Source of the DNA: Carya illinoinensis
Lineage: Eukaryota; Streptophyta; Magnoliopsida; Fagales; Juglandaceae
Direction: 5' to 3'
Length of the DNA: 64,000 bases
Assembly: GCF_018687715.1 (NCBI RefSeq)
Contig: NC_056753.1
Location: forward strand, 13,947,001-14,011,000
Shown: piece by piece, positions 1 to 11,435 of the stretch
How the letters are laid out: every line of letters starts with the position of its first letter
How positions within the stretch are numbered: position 1 is the stretch's first letter
The notes under the pieces: model-generated
Databases searched by the model: none
Told to the model about the DNA's origin: nothing
The model's input: the letters and a program-made list of their open reading frames with translations, nothing else
Position numbers and translations under genes: made by a program

Positions 1-1659
1 ACCAAAAATAGAAAAATCATCCATGAATATTTCAACGAAACGCTCTACCATGTCACTGAATATGCTCATCATGCATCGTTGAAATGTAGCAGGAGCATTA
101 CAAAGTCCGAATGGCATCCTTCGATATGCAAAGGTACCAAATGGACATGTAAATGTGGTCTTTTCTTGATCTTCAGGAGCAATTTCAATTTGGTTATATC
201 CAGAATAACCATCTAGGAAGCAATAGAACTTATGGCCCGCTACACGTTCAATGATTTGATCCATGAATGGTAGGGGAAAATGATCCTTTCTGGTGACAGA
301 ATTCAGTTTTCTGTAGTCAATGCACATACGCCAACCAGTAGTAACTCTAGTTTGGATCAATTCATTGTTAGCATTCTTAACTACAGTCACACCAGATTTC
401 TTGGGTACCACCTGCGTGGGACTAACCCATTTGCTGTCAGAAATAGGGTAAATGATCCCTACATCCAGAAGTTTTAACACCTCTGCTCTGACAACTTCTT
501 TCATGTTGGGATTCAGTCTACGCTGCATTTCTCTAGAGGGTTTAGAATTGTCCTCTAGATAAATCCTGTGGGTACAAATCAAAGGACTGATGCCTTTGAT
601 ATCAGCTTTGGTCCATCCTATTGCCTCTTTGTGTTCGATTAGAACACCAATTAATTTTTTCTCCTGAATTTCATCCAGTCTTGATGAAATGACCACTGGT
701 AATGTCTCTGCTTGGCCTAAGAATGCATATTTGAGATCAGCAGGTAGAGGTTTCAAGTCGAGTTTTGGTGTTTGCACACTTGAAGGGAGAGACACGACAT
801 CATGAGGTGGTAATTCCTCAAAACGTGTTCTCCATTTATCAGTGTCCATTATAGGAGTAGATTCTAGCAAAAAATTCAGAGATGCAAGCACAGAATCATC
901 ATCAAAATTTTCACCATGAACCAAACAAGCCTCAAGAGGGTCAGAAAAACTTGACAAATCAAATTTATTTTGAACAAGAGTTTTGATCAAATTCACTTCC
1001 TGCACATCATCATCATCACCAGGTTGTTTGCAAATATTGAAAATATTTAACTCCAAAGTCATGTTGCCAAAAGAAATTACCATCACACCACTCCTACAAT
1101 TTATTAAAGCATTTGAGGTCGCAAGGAACGGCCTTCCCAAAATTATAGGAATTTGAGTGCAAACATCAAAGACAGGTTCCGTGTCCAAAACAATGAAATC
1201 CACTGGAAAATAAAATTTTCCTACTTGAACTAGCACATCCTCAACTATCCCTCTCGGTATTTTAATTGAACGATCAGTAAGTTGGAGTGTTACCTTGGTG
1301 GGTTTAAGTTCACCAAGACCCAACTACTCATATACCGAGTAGGGTAGGAGGTTAACACTAGCTCCAAGGTCAAGTAAAGCTTTTTCAATTTTAAAATTTC
1401 CAATCACGCAGGAAATTGTTGGACAACCTGGGTCTTTGTACTTTGGTGGTGAATTGTTCTGGAGGATGGTGCTTACCTGCTCAATGAGGAAAGCCTTCTT
1501 CTGCACCTTCATCGTACGCTTTACTGTGCATAAATCTTTCAAAAATTTAGCATACGAAGGAAACTGTTTAATTGCATCCAACAAAGGAATGTTGATTTTT
1601 ACTTGTTTAAAAATTTCAAGAATATCAGCATTTTGAACCAATTTGTGAGAACGTTGCAA
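1..1659 (-). pseudogene. pol: Athila-like pol fragment (protease to reverse transcriptase), A0
   Basis: Read on the minus strand, this is the front half of a Ty3/gypsy polyprotein running off the left edge. It opens with a pre-protease stretch, then an aspartic protease core (ALLDLGASVNLLP) near 1340-1380, a spacer, and reverse transcriptase with the GWRMCIDYRKLN, MPFGLCNAPATF and FMDDF motifs; the catalytic DD lies at about 17-22. Wording and order match the Athila lineage. I translated it by hand: the frame is open from 1659 to 1 except for one TAG at 1324-1326, directly after PYSVYE, where the family has Gln. No gag lies between the primer site and this frame, so the copy is internally deleted. 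RNase H and integrase would lie outside the window. The protein is dead or reduced; lineage call is firm. Confidence 0.9.
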
Positions 1660-1677
1660 TCCCCGGCAACGGCGCCA
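1660..1677 (-). other. Primer-binding site of A0, tRNA-Asp type
   Basis: The minus strand reads TGGCGCCGTTGCCGGGGA, complementary to the 3' end of plant tRNA-Asp and usual for Athila/Tat elements. It lies 6 bp inside the LTR end, the expected position for minus-strand DNA priming. The pol frame begins immediately after it, where gag should be. Confidence 0.88.
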
Positions 1678-1683
1678 AAAACT

Positions 1684-3584
1684 TGATTGCGACTAAACTC
1701 TGACTCAAATTAATGAATAAAAAATCTAGTGCAGTTTTACCTGCAAGTATACAGGCTTTGTAGTATCTTACAGGATCGTATCCACAGGGATTGACTTTTG
1801 TGATAAAGAAATAAATTCAGACAATAAAATGAAATTACTAAAAGAAACGTACTATCAAATGAAGATTGATAAAATGAATGGAAAAAGACTAAGGTTTCGA
1901 GGATCCATCTAATAATTTATGATATTGTTTCCCATCGATTTACTTCAATTAAACTAGAATAATGATTCCGTTTAATTGGTAGATTTAGCATTTAAGATCG
2001 AGAAAAACAGACGCTTATGATTGAGCGTGAACGATTGATGGTTAAAACATTTACAAATCTATTTGAATACCACAGGGATTCCTCAAGCATTCACTGTATT
2101 CGGAAATCACAATGAATCAAGACGAGTATATAGATAATCAAATTTTCCAAATAAAAACTTTCAATCAATCAAACTCGCAAAAAAGATTTTACGTTGATTC
2201 GGAAACAATATGTAAATCATTAAACTTTACCTCTAACCTTAGTATGAAAATTTAGCGAAACATATTTATCACAAATAATATAGAAATCATATAAATATTA
2301 TTCATTAGAAAACTAAAATGAAATACAAGAAATACTAGGCAACAATTTAGAAACAACAAAATTTAGAATCTAGTCAACATTGAAAGAATAAAGCTCACAA
2401 CGTTATTAAAATGCATAAAACAGAAATTGAAACTAAGTTGTAGCCCAATGCCAAAAGAAAAACATGAATAATCGAAAAGGAATACAACTCCAACCACTTC
2501 ACATGTCCCTTTCTTCCACTCACAAGTCCCCACTCTATTCCTTTCACTCTACACCCACCAATTGCTTTCAACTCTTCCCTCTCTCCTTTCCGTGTCTCTT
2601 CCCTCACTTCTCCCTCTATGTCACCTCTTGGTTCTCTTCAACCAACCTCTATTTATAGCAGAAAAAGCAATAGCCGAACAACTCCACTTGCCTCTTGAAG
2701 AATCAATCAATTTCCTTAATTCCGGTTCCATGTTCCCCTCTCCTTCATCCATTACTTTATACCCCCTTTAATCACGGCACCTCACCAATCTATACATTAC
2801 TTCTGCTGCTAGCCGAATCAAAAAGGGAGAAGAAAAATTCAATTTCTCCACCTCTTGCTGCCAAACCGAAAGTGAAGAATAAAAGTCAAGAAAATCAGCT
2901 GCACTACTCCTCCTTCTCTTTTGGTCCATGTTTTCTGCATGTGTATCTGTTTGTGTTTTAACTTTTCTGCATGTGTCTGTTTGTGTCACCGAATGATCAT
3001 GTGATTTTTCTGTTTTCTGCATGTGTTTTTTTTTTGAATGGTCTGCTGCATGGTTGTATATTTTTCTGCAAGTGCTTTTCTGTGCTGCTGGTGCTAGTCT
3101 GAATATTTGGTGCTGTTGTGGATCCAGCTATGTGCTATCCATGTGGGTTTGTGCAGGTTGTGTTCCTGCTGCATGTGTGCTTTGCCGAGTGATTTCTTTG
3201 CTGCATATGTGTGAGTTTCCAGCGTGTTGGTCTTTGCTGCATGAAGATTTTTTTCTACAAAGAAGAACAAAGTTGTTGTCCTGCATGTGCATTTTTTCTG
3301 CATGTGTATTGCATATGTCCGAATGGTGCTTGTATTTGAGTCCACTGCATCTGTCCCATTCTTTCTTTCCTTTCATAAATGCCCTACAATATAAAAATGA
3401 ATTGGTATCATAGTTTAAGTATTTCAAGGGCAAATATGAGACTATGATGTGCAAAAATCTTGGCATCAATTAATTTAACATTCAATATTAGAATTTGATG
3501 CATAATTAAGTGTTCAATCCTTATTTGATAAAATAAATCACTCATTTAAACAACTTAGTTATGCAATTCTAACCCTTTATCACA
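1684..3584 (-). mobile_element. Complete LTR of the Athila-like element A0 (~1.9 kb)
   Basis: In sense (minus) orientation the LTR begins TGTGATAAAGGG directly after a polypurine tract (3584) and ends GCAATCA (1684) just before the primer site, so both boundaries have the TG...CA form. The length of 1,901 bp suits the long LTRs of this lineage. Several short open frames inside it (for example around 3021-3413) have no recognisable domains and look incidental. Sequence downstream of 2400 is pyrimidine-rich on the plus strand, and 2930-3320 is rich in a TGCATGTG-like word. The LTR is flanked by internal sequence on both sides, which one ordinary insertion does not produce. Confidence 0.85.
2650..2657 (-). 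promoter_or_regulatory. TATA box of the A0 LTR
   Basis: The minus strand carries TATAAATA within CTATAAATAGAGG, a textbook plant TATA box. It lies about 930 bp into the LTR from its sense start, leaving about 970 bp of R/U5 downstream. Transcription would start roughly 30 bp further on, near 2620, and run leftward into the pol remnant. The position is inferred from sequence only. Confidence 0.65.
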
Positions 3585-3642
3585 CCCCCCAACTAGCTTT
3601 TTGCTAGACTCTAGCAAACAAAGCGAATTGGTTGCTTCAACG
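3585..3642 (-). other. Polypurine tract and last internal bases upstream of the A0 LTR
   Basis: On the minus strand AGTTGGGGGG abuts the LTR start, the classic plus-strand primer (polypurine tract, 3585-3594). Upstream of it is a perfect small inverted repeat, TTTGCTAGA-C-TCTAGCAAA on the plus strand (about 3600-3618). The word GGTTGCTTCAAC (about 3630-3641) recurs inside every S195 unit. From 3643 the sequence is S195 itself, so the array begins about 50 bp from the tract. Confidence 0.75.
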
Positions 3643-6600
3643 GATTGTAGGAAGGGCGTAAAGGGGTGGTGGCGTGTGGGAATGGCGCAATTAAGAACAG
3701 GAATAAACAATAAAAATACAATGCCACCCGGTTGCTTCAACTAAGTTTCAAATGGAATTGGTTGGGGCTACGGTTCGGTTACTTGGGGGGATTTCTCCCA
3801 AGGTTTTTGACTGGTCCATTACAGATGAGAGGATGTGTAGTTGGAGAAAATACGAAGGAAATGGCGTGGGCTAGGGAGTTGTTTTGGTTTAATGCACAAG
3901 AAGGTGCACATGTGCCGATTGGTGGTGATTGTGCATTGACATGTCTTTGCCACTCTATTGATATGTGTTGGATCAAGGTTAAACTTCTACCTTGGTCTCG
4001 AATGATGAAAGACAACAAGAAAATCAAAAAGCAGGTTCAGATAAAAAATGTTAGATATAATTAAAAGGGAAATTAAGGTCAAAACATGGTTTAGATGTTA
4101 CTAATCATCTGCAAGTATATTAATGCCCTGAACTCAAGTTAGAAGCTCAAATATTGTCAAATGGGAGCCTTAGGGGTTTGTGGCACTTGAGGAAAACCAA
4201 TGGTATGGTGTATGTGGGCTTCAATTAAAAGCATTCCATAAACGCCCAAGTGTGATTTCAACTAATTAACCGCTATGGAAGTTTGTATACCTCATTTTAT
4301 CAAGTGCCACGAATTCTAATACGTTAATGACAATTTGAAAACTTAATTTCTGTTCATACCAACAGTTAAGCACGACGTAAGACCTTAATCACCATTACAC
4401 AAGGCTTACGACCTTAACGATTAAACCTAAGCATGCATGATGTTTCTAGCTTTATCCACTAAGAGATGTTCTGAAACCTTAATCAAATCATACATTTTGA
4501 TTCTTATCCAATCACAGGGCGTTGCTAAATACACATTATTCAAGCCTACGTAAATTAATTAAAAGTTCCATAAGTAAAGCACAAACTAGTCAAAACCGCG
4601 CATGCTTTAGATGATCAACAAAAGAAAGAATTAGAGCCTATTATGGCTTGCGTCAAACTTTTAAATTAAACAATCAAAACTCACATTCAAAGAAATTTTT
4701 GAGCCATACTTGTACCAAGACATGCCATAACTAGAAATTCAACACAAAATATTCAAATGCAAACAATATCTCTCAATTAACCCGATTTTGAATTTCGCAT
4801 GCCGACCTCATTTAAACTCAATCAGAATTCATTCCTATAGCATAATTTAAAACCTAACATACTATGCTAATACTAAACAAAGATTCGGGCAGGGTTAATT
4901 ACAAAATTCGTGGGCCCAAGAACTCTCCCAAACACACTCACACAACTCACTCGGTTTCAATCTTTTGCACACGAAGAGGTGAAAAGCTCTCGAGGACTCA
5001 AGAGAAGCCTTGGAGGCGAGGTGTGGAGGAATAAGGGAGTAAAGGGGCGGTATTTAAAGAGGGGGGGGGGGGAGGGAGACATTGTCCTTGGCTGGAGGAG
5101 GGGTTGGTGATTGGTTGGGGGAGTAGAGGAGTCTGGTGGTGAGATTTCCAACTCAAGTCATCACTTGTGCAGATGAATGGTGCCCTAAACCCCCCACAAT
5201 TTCTTCATTTCAGGTGTTGCAAGGTCCTATATTGGTGTGGGAGCTGACATGGTGTGAAAATACAACAGAGAAACAAGGCATGAGGTCATGCCTTGATGCC
5301 GCACGTTGTAGGCTGAAAATCTGGACAAATGTTCATCTCTTGGTTGCATCACTTTTGTTTTATCTTCACGGCTCATTCATGCACATATCATCATCACACT
5401 CGTTGAAGGCTTTTTCAGGCGGAAGATGGCGAGGGATTGGCTGTCAAGTGCTCAGCTCTGAGCAACTCAAGGAAGAGGGTGAAGTGAGGTTGCCGGGTGA
5501 TGTCTAGTGCAAAAGCCAATCGGTTTAGCTCTATTTTGAGGGTTGACTTGGGTCAAAATTCCAATGATGACTTGAAGGACTCTTGGGGATTGGAGGAAGG
5601 GCGTAAAGGGGTGGTGGCGTGTGGGAATGGCGCAATTAAGAACAGGAATAAAAAATAAAAATACAATGCCACTCGGTTGCTTCAACTAAGTTTCAAATGG
5701 AATTGGTTGGGGCTACGGTTCGGTTACTTGGGGCGATTTCTCACAAGGTTTTTGATTGGTCCATTACAGATGAGAGGATGTGTGGTTGGAGAAAATATGA
5801 AGGAAATGGCGTGGGCTAGGGAGTTGTTTTGGTTGAATGCACAAGAAGGTGCACATGTGCCGATTGGTGGTGATTGTGCATTGGCATGTCTTTGCCACTC
5901 TATTGATATGTGTTGGATCAAGGTTAAACATCTACCTTGGTCTCGAATGATGAAAGACAACAAGAAAATTAAAAAGAAGGTTCAGATAAAAAATGTTAGA
6001 TATAATTAAAAGGGAAATTAAGGTCAAAACATGGTTTAGATGTTACTAATCATCTGCAAGTATATTAATGCCCTGAACTCAAGTTAGAAGAAGCTCAAAT
6101 ATTTTCAAATGGGAGCCTTAGGGGTTTGTGGCACTTGAGGAAAACCAAGGGTATGGTGTATGTGGGCTTCAATTAAAAGCATTCCATAAACGCCCAAGTG
6201 TGATTTCAACTAATTAACCGCTATGGATGTTTGAATACCTGATTTTATCAAGTGCCACGAATTCTAATACGTTAATGACAATTTGAAAACTTAATTTCTG
6301 TTCATACCAATAGTTAAGCACGATGTAAGACCTTAATCACCATTAGACAAGGCTTACGACCTTAACGATTAAACCTAAGCATGCATGATGTTTGTAGCTG
6401 TATCCACTAAGAGATGTTCCGAAAACTTAATCAAATCATACATTTTGATTGTTATCCAATCACAGGGCGTTGCTAAATGCACATTATTCAAGCCTAGCTA
6501 AATTAATTAAAAGTTCGATAAGTAAAGCACAAACTAGTCAAAACCACGCATGCTTTAGATGATCAACAAAAGAAAGAATTAGAGTCTATTATGGCTTGCG

Positions 6601-7574
6601 TCAAACTTTTAAATTAAACAATCAAAACTCACATTCTAAGAAATTTTTGAGTCATACTTGTACCAAGACATGCCATAACTAGAACTTCAACACAAAATAT
6701 TCAAATGCAAACAATATCTCTCAATTAACCCGATTTTGAATTTCGCATGCCGACCACATTTAAACTCATTCAGAATTCATTCCTATAGCATAATTTAAAA
6801 CCTAACATACTATGCTAATACTAAACAAAGATTCGGGCAGGGTTACTTACAAAATTCGTGGCCCTAAGAACTCTCCCAAACACACTCACACAACTCACTC
6901 GGCTTCACTCTTTTGCACACAAAGAGGTGAAAAGCTCTCAAGGACTCAAGAGAAGCCTTGGAGGCGAGGTGTGGAGGAATAAGGGAGTGAAGGGGCGGTA
7001 TTTAAAGAGGGGGGGGGGAGGGAGACGTTGTCCTTGGCTAAAGGAGGGGTTGGTGATTGGTTGGGGGAGTAGAGGAGTCTGGTGGTGAGATTTCCAACTC
7101 GAGTCATCACTTATGCAGATGAATGGTGCCCTAAACCCCCCACGATTTCTTCATTTCAGGTGTTGCAAGGGCCTATATTGGTGTGGGAGCTGACATGGTG
7201 TGAAAATAAAACAGAGAAACAAGGCATGAGGTCATGCCTCGATGCCGCACGTTGTAGGCTGAAAATCTGGACAAATGTTCATCTCTTGGTTGCATCACTT
7301 TTGTTTTATCTTCACGGCTCATTCGTGCACGTATCATCATCACACTCGTTGAAGGCTTTTTCAGGCAGAAGATGGCGAGGGATTGGCTGTCAAGTGCTCA
7401 ACTCTGAGCAGCTCAAGCAAGAGGGTGAAGTGAGGTTGCCGAGTGATGTCTTGTGCAAAAGCCAATCGGTTTAGCTCTATTTTGGGGGTTGACTTGGGTC
7501 AAAATTCCCATGGTGACTTGAAGGACTCTTAGGGATTGGAGGAAGGGCGTAAAGGGGTCGTGGCGTGTGGGAAT
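3643..7574. repeat. S195 tandem array, segment A (two units plus a stub)
   Basis: Units are counted from the word GATTGGAGGAAGGGCG. Unit 1 is 3643-5587 (1,945 bp), unit 2 is 5588-7533 (1,946 bp), and a 41-bp stub (7534-7574) ends where element C1 inserted. The two units align over their full length with scattered substitutions and small indels, for example one extra AGA near 6090. Each unit holds an AT-rich ~800 bp part, a G/C-skewed part with a variable poly-G run (12 G at about 5061; 10 G at about 7009), and two short plus-strand open frames described separately. I recognise no known gene or family in the unit. Confidence 0.95.
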
Positions 7575-8370
7575 TGATATGAACCCGCGGGAAGAAAATC
7601 CCTTGAACCCACAATCAATTTGAAAACTTACCCAAGAACGCCAAACTCAAGTCTATGGATGGAGAATTTAGACCCGTTGAAAACTCGTTTCAAGAACCTA
7701 GATTATATCAAAATCTAGACCCGTTGAAATCCCGTCTCAAGAACCCAAATTACGAGGAGGAACGCCACAAAGGTTGTGATTTACCTTTGATAAGTTCAAG
7801 AGTTCAATTAAGAACAGGAGGAGAAAACTCACTCACAATTAAAATTCGAAATAAAATAATGTCTGCCTTGAAATGGCTGATTACATCCTTTAAATACCCT
7901 CCCCAAAACATGATAAAACCTTAGACTAAAATTTGAGACCATTTCTCTCAAAAATGCCCTTAGTGAAAAGTAGCCACGGGTACAGTAGCCTCAGGTACTG
8001 TAGCGTGAACAGTGTCATGCTACAGTACTTCTAAACCCTAGTTCAAATAAGTAAGACATATGTGGGTTAAGCATCCTCAAGCCCACTTATTCAAAACTAA
8101 TAAAAAAAACCCTTTAAACAAATTGAAAACCTTAATATCTAAAGGCCATATTTCTAAGTCAAGTCTTCCACAACTTGGATCAAGTGGATCAAAGCTGGTT
8201 CTTCTTCTTTCAAGCCCATCTTGAGTGTTGGGCTCTTGCTAGCTTCTTCCCAAGTGGTTTGTACTAATCCTTGCATTGCTTCCTTGATCTTCTTGGCTCT
8301 CGATCTTGTAATTGGCTCATCTGAAATTTGCAAAGGATCTTTAAGAGTAGGCATGCCTTGGTTCCCATCA
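7575..8370 (-). repeat. 3' LTR of C1 (796 bp)
   Basis: In sense orientation it runs from TGATGGGAACC (8370) to GTTCATATCA (7575), TG...CA. Its first 217 bp encode the C-terminal tail of pol. A perfect 10-bp inverted repeat, GTACTGTAGC/GCTACAGTAC, lies at 7995-8028, with an extra ACAGTAGC half-site just beside it. Its last ~60 bp differ from the LTR ends of C2 and the N elements, but the 13779-13807 stub shares this C1-specific end, which pairs the two as LTRs of one element. Confidence 0.9.
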
Positions 8371-9014
8371 TTGCCCCTCTCCTCAAAAGGATTCAACCTC
8401 GAATCTTCACCTACATCAAAAGGAGAAAGATCAGAAATATTGAAGGTAGCAGACACATTATACTCACCTGGGAGATCCACTTTATAGGCATTGTCATTAA
8501 TTTTCTCAAGGATTTGGAAAGGTCCATCTCCTCGAGGATGCAACTTAGTCCTCCGATGAGCTGGGAATCTTTCTTTGCGCATGTGAACCCAAACCCAATC
8601 TCCAGGTTCAAAGATGACACGCCTTCGCCCTTTATTGGCTTGGGAAGAAACCCTTTCATTCTTTTGCGCAATTTGAAGCCGTACCCTCTCATGGAGTGAC
8701 TTCACCAACTCCGCCTTCTTTTGTCCATCCAAGCTACTCCTGCCATCAATCGGTAAAGGCATCAAATCTAAAGGGGTAAGCGGATTGAATCCATAAACAA
8801 TTTCAAAAGGAGAATATGAAGTAGTAGTATGCATGGTCCTATTATATGCAAACTCTATGAATGGCAAACAATCCTCCCAAGTTTTTAAATTCTTATAAAC
8901 AACAGTGAGTAAAAGCTGAGTTAAGGTCCTATTAACTACTTCAGTCTGACCATCAGTCTGCGGATGACAAGTAGTGGAAAATAAGAGCTTGGTACCCAAT
9001 TTCCCCCACAACAC
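8154..9014 (-). pseudogene. pol: C1 integrase C-terminal half
   Basis: 286 codons downstream of the nonsense codon at 9018-9020. The segment has the third integrase acidic residue in [12 protein letters not shown], the core end ([14 protein letters not shown]), and a GPY/F-like module (GDWVWVHM, then [21 protein letters not shown]). It ends in a basic, then acidic tail ([12 protein letters not shown]... to EDLT) encoded within the 3' LTR. The frame matches the preceding pol segment; a single TGG to TAG change separates them. As annotated it would not be translated as part of pol without readthrough. Confidence 0.9.
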
Positions 9015-9017
9015 CTT

Positions 9018-10712
9018 CTAAAAGTAGCTAAGGAATTTAACATCCCTATCAGAAACAATACTCCTGGGAACACCATGGAGTCGCACTATCTCCCTGAAAA
9101 ACAAGTCAGCTATGTTTGTGGCATCATCTGTTTTATGGCATGGAATGAAATGTGCCATCTTACTAAATCTAACCACAACCACAAAAATAGAATCTCTACT
9201 CCTTTTTGTCCTAGGTAGCCCCAAAACAAAGTCCATAGATATGTCGACCCATGGTTCACTAGGAACGGATAAGGGGGTATACAAACCATGTGGCAACACT
9301 TTAGATTTGGCCTTCCTACATGTAATGCATCTGCCACAAATGCGAGTGACATCTCGCTTCATCTTAGGCCAAAAGAAATGTTCATGCAAAATATCCAAAG
9401 TCTTCTTGACACCAAAGTGTCCCATTAATCCCCCACCATGTGCCTCACGCACTTGTAATTCACGCATAGAACAACTTGGTACACAAAGTTTGTTTTCTTT
9501 AAACAAGTAACCCTCATGCTTGTAAAACTTACCAAATGCTGCCTTATCACATGCCATGTACACATTAGAGAAGTCAGCATCATTGGCATATAGGTCTTTC
9601 ACATATTCAAACCCAAGCATCTTAGCACTCATAGAAGTAAGAAGTACATACCTTCGAGATAAAGCATCAGCAACAATGTTCTCCTTACCTTGCTTGTAAC
9701 AGATGACATATGGAAATGTCTCAATGTATTCCATCCAACGAGCATGCCTTTTATTCAACTTACCTTGACCCTTGAGATGCTTCAATGATTCATGATCGGT
9801 GTGGATCACAAATTCCCTAGGCCATAGGTAGTGCTGCCAAGTCTCCAATGCACGAACAAGAGCATAAAGCTCTTTGTCATAAGTAGGGTACTTGAGTGCG
9901 GCCCCAATTAACTTTTCACTGAAGAAGGCTATGGGCTGCCTACCTTGCATCAAAACAGCTCCAATCCCTATACCTGAGGCATCACATTCAATCTCAAAAG
10001 TTTTGTTAAAATCAGGTAATGCTAGCACAGGTGCAGAGCACAACCTTTCTTTAATGGTGGCAAAAGCATTCTCTTGAGTAGCCCCCCAATGAAACCCAAC
10101 ATTCTTTTTAATGACTTCAGTGAGTGGTGCAGCAATGGTGGTAAAGTCTTTAACAAAACGCCGATAAAAGCTAGCTAAGCCATGAAAGCTTCTTACCTCA
10201 GTGATGCTCTTTGGCGTTGGCCACTCCTTGATGGCCTTGACTTTCTCTTCATCCACCTCAATACCCTTTGTACTAACAACATATCCAAGAAAAACAACTC
10301 TTTCCATGCAAAAGGTACATTTCTTGAAATTAGCATACAACTTTTCACATCTCAACACATCAAACACACATCTCAAATGCTCAATATGCTCATTTAAGTC
10401 CTTGCTGTACACTAGGATATCATCAAAATACACAACCACAAACTTGCCAATGAATGCACGTAGGACATGGTTCATCAATCTCATGAAAGTACTGGGCGCA
10501 TTTGTAAGTCCAAATGGCATAACCAACCATTCATAAAGGCCATACTTGGTCTTAAAAGCAGTTTTCCATTCATCACCCTCTTTCATTCTAATTTGATGGT
10601 ACCCACTTTTAAGATCAATTTTACTAAAAATACAAGAGCCATGCAATTCATCAAGCATATCATCTAATCTAGGAATGGGATGCCGACCGTAATATTGTTG
10701 ACCGCCCTGCAA
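9018..10712 (-). pseudogene. pol: C1 reverse transcriptase, RNase H and integrase N-terminal half
   Basis: 564 codons. Reverse transcriptase motifs include [25 protein letters not shown] and the catalytic YFDDIL. RNase H follows with [36 protein letters not shown] and [11 protein letters not shown], so all four acidic positions are visible. The integrase zinc finger ([17 protein letters not shown] to [12 protein letters not shown]) and the first two catalytic Asp residues (SMDFVLG, VSDRDVK) are present. It starts at a downstream Met because a 7-bp deletion near 10690, relative to C2, breaks the frame before RT; it ends at a TAG where C2 has Trp. Confidence 0.92.
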
Positions 10713-11404
10713 TCAACACACATTCTCCACGTCCCATCCTTCTTTGGCACTAATAGCACTGGTACTGCACATGGGCTCATGCTCTCCCTCACATACCCCT
10801 TGCTCATCAAGTCCTCAACTTGCCTCTGAAGCTCCTTTGTCTCCTCTGGATTACTCCTATAGGCTGGTCGGTTTGGAATAGCAGCTCCAGGTACAAAATC
10901 AATCTGATGCTCAATGCCTCTAATGGGTGGCAACTCATTAGGCATCTCTTCTGGGAATACATCATCAAACTCCTGCAACAAGGAAATAGCCAAACTAGGA
11001 AGAGACTGGTGAGTGTCATCAAGACTAAGATAAGACTCTTTATAGACAAGAAAAATCATAGGGCGATTTGCGAAGAAAGCCCTCTTAACCTCACTCTCTC
11101 TGGCATAGAAACTCACTTTTGTCTTTCCTTTCCTCTCTACAGACTCTCTTTCTTTTTTCTCTCGTGGCTCTACTCTTTTTTCTCTACTCTCAGCCACATC
11201 TCTACTTTCTTTTTCACTCTTTTTGTTGTGCTCATTTTCACTATCACTCTTTCTTTTCTGCTCAATCTCTTTTTCACTCACTCTTTTTTTATCACTCTCA
11301 TTTTCACTCTTTCTTTTTTGATCACTCTCATTTTCACTCTTTCTTTTCTGAGCAACCTCACTTTTCAGTTTCAGTTGGTCTTCATAGACCTGGTAAAGGA
11401 GCAA
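10664..11404 (-). pseudogene. pol: C1 linker and start of reverse transcriptase
   Basis: 246 codons bridging protease and RT. The first ~100 residues are a charged K/E/S-rich tract made of short repeats such as KRKSENESDQ, which on DNA gives plus-strand runs of CTCTTTCTTTT. Then come the pre-RT box (SLPSLAISLLQEFDDVFPEE, PPIRGIEHQIDFVPGA) and the first RT motifs ([21 protein letters not shown]). The frame collapses after NNITV because of the 7-bp deletion. Upstream, an 8-bp deletion near 11393 disconnects it from the protease frame. Confidence 0.88.
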
Positions 11405-11435
11405 GCTTGATTGTTTTGCCCTCCTTTACAAAGCT

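Noticed and set aside
2395..3469. Several overlapping open frames of 60-130 codons on both strands in the A0 LTR
   Set aside because: They overlap each other, have biased composition from TGCATGTG-like repeats and T runs, show no domains, and lie inside a well-bounded LTR.
3600..3618. Perfect inverted repeat TTTGCTAGA-C-TCTAGCAAA as a possible DNA-transposon end or terminator
   Set aside because: It is a single short palindrome next to the polypurine tract with no partner, transposase or target duplication.
8221..8699. Plus-strand frames antisense to C1 pol (and the matching minus-strand frames in C2 at 48147-48625)
   Set aside because: They are shadow frames of a conserved integrase coding strand; the sense protein is clearly recognisable.
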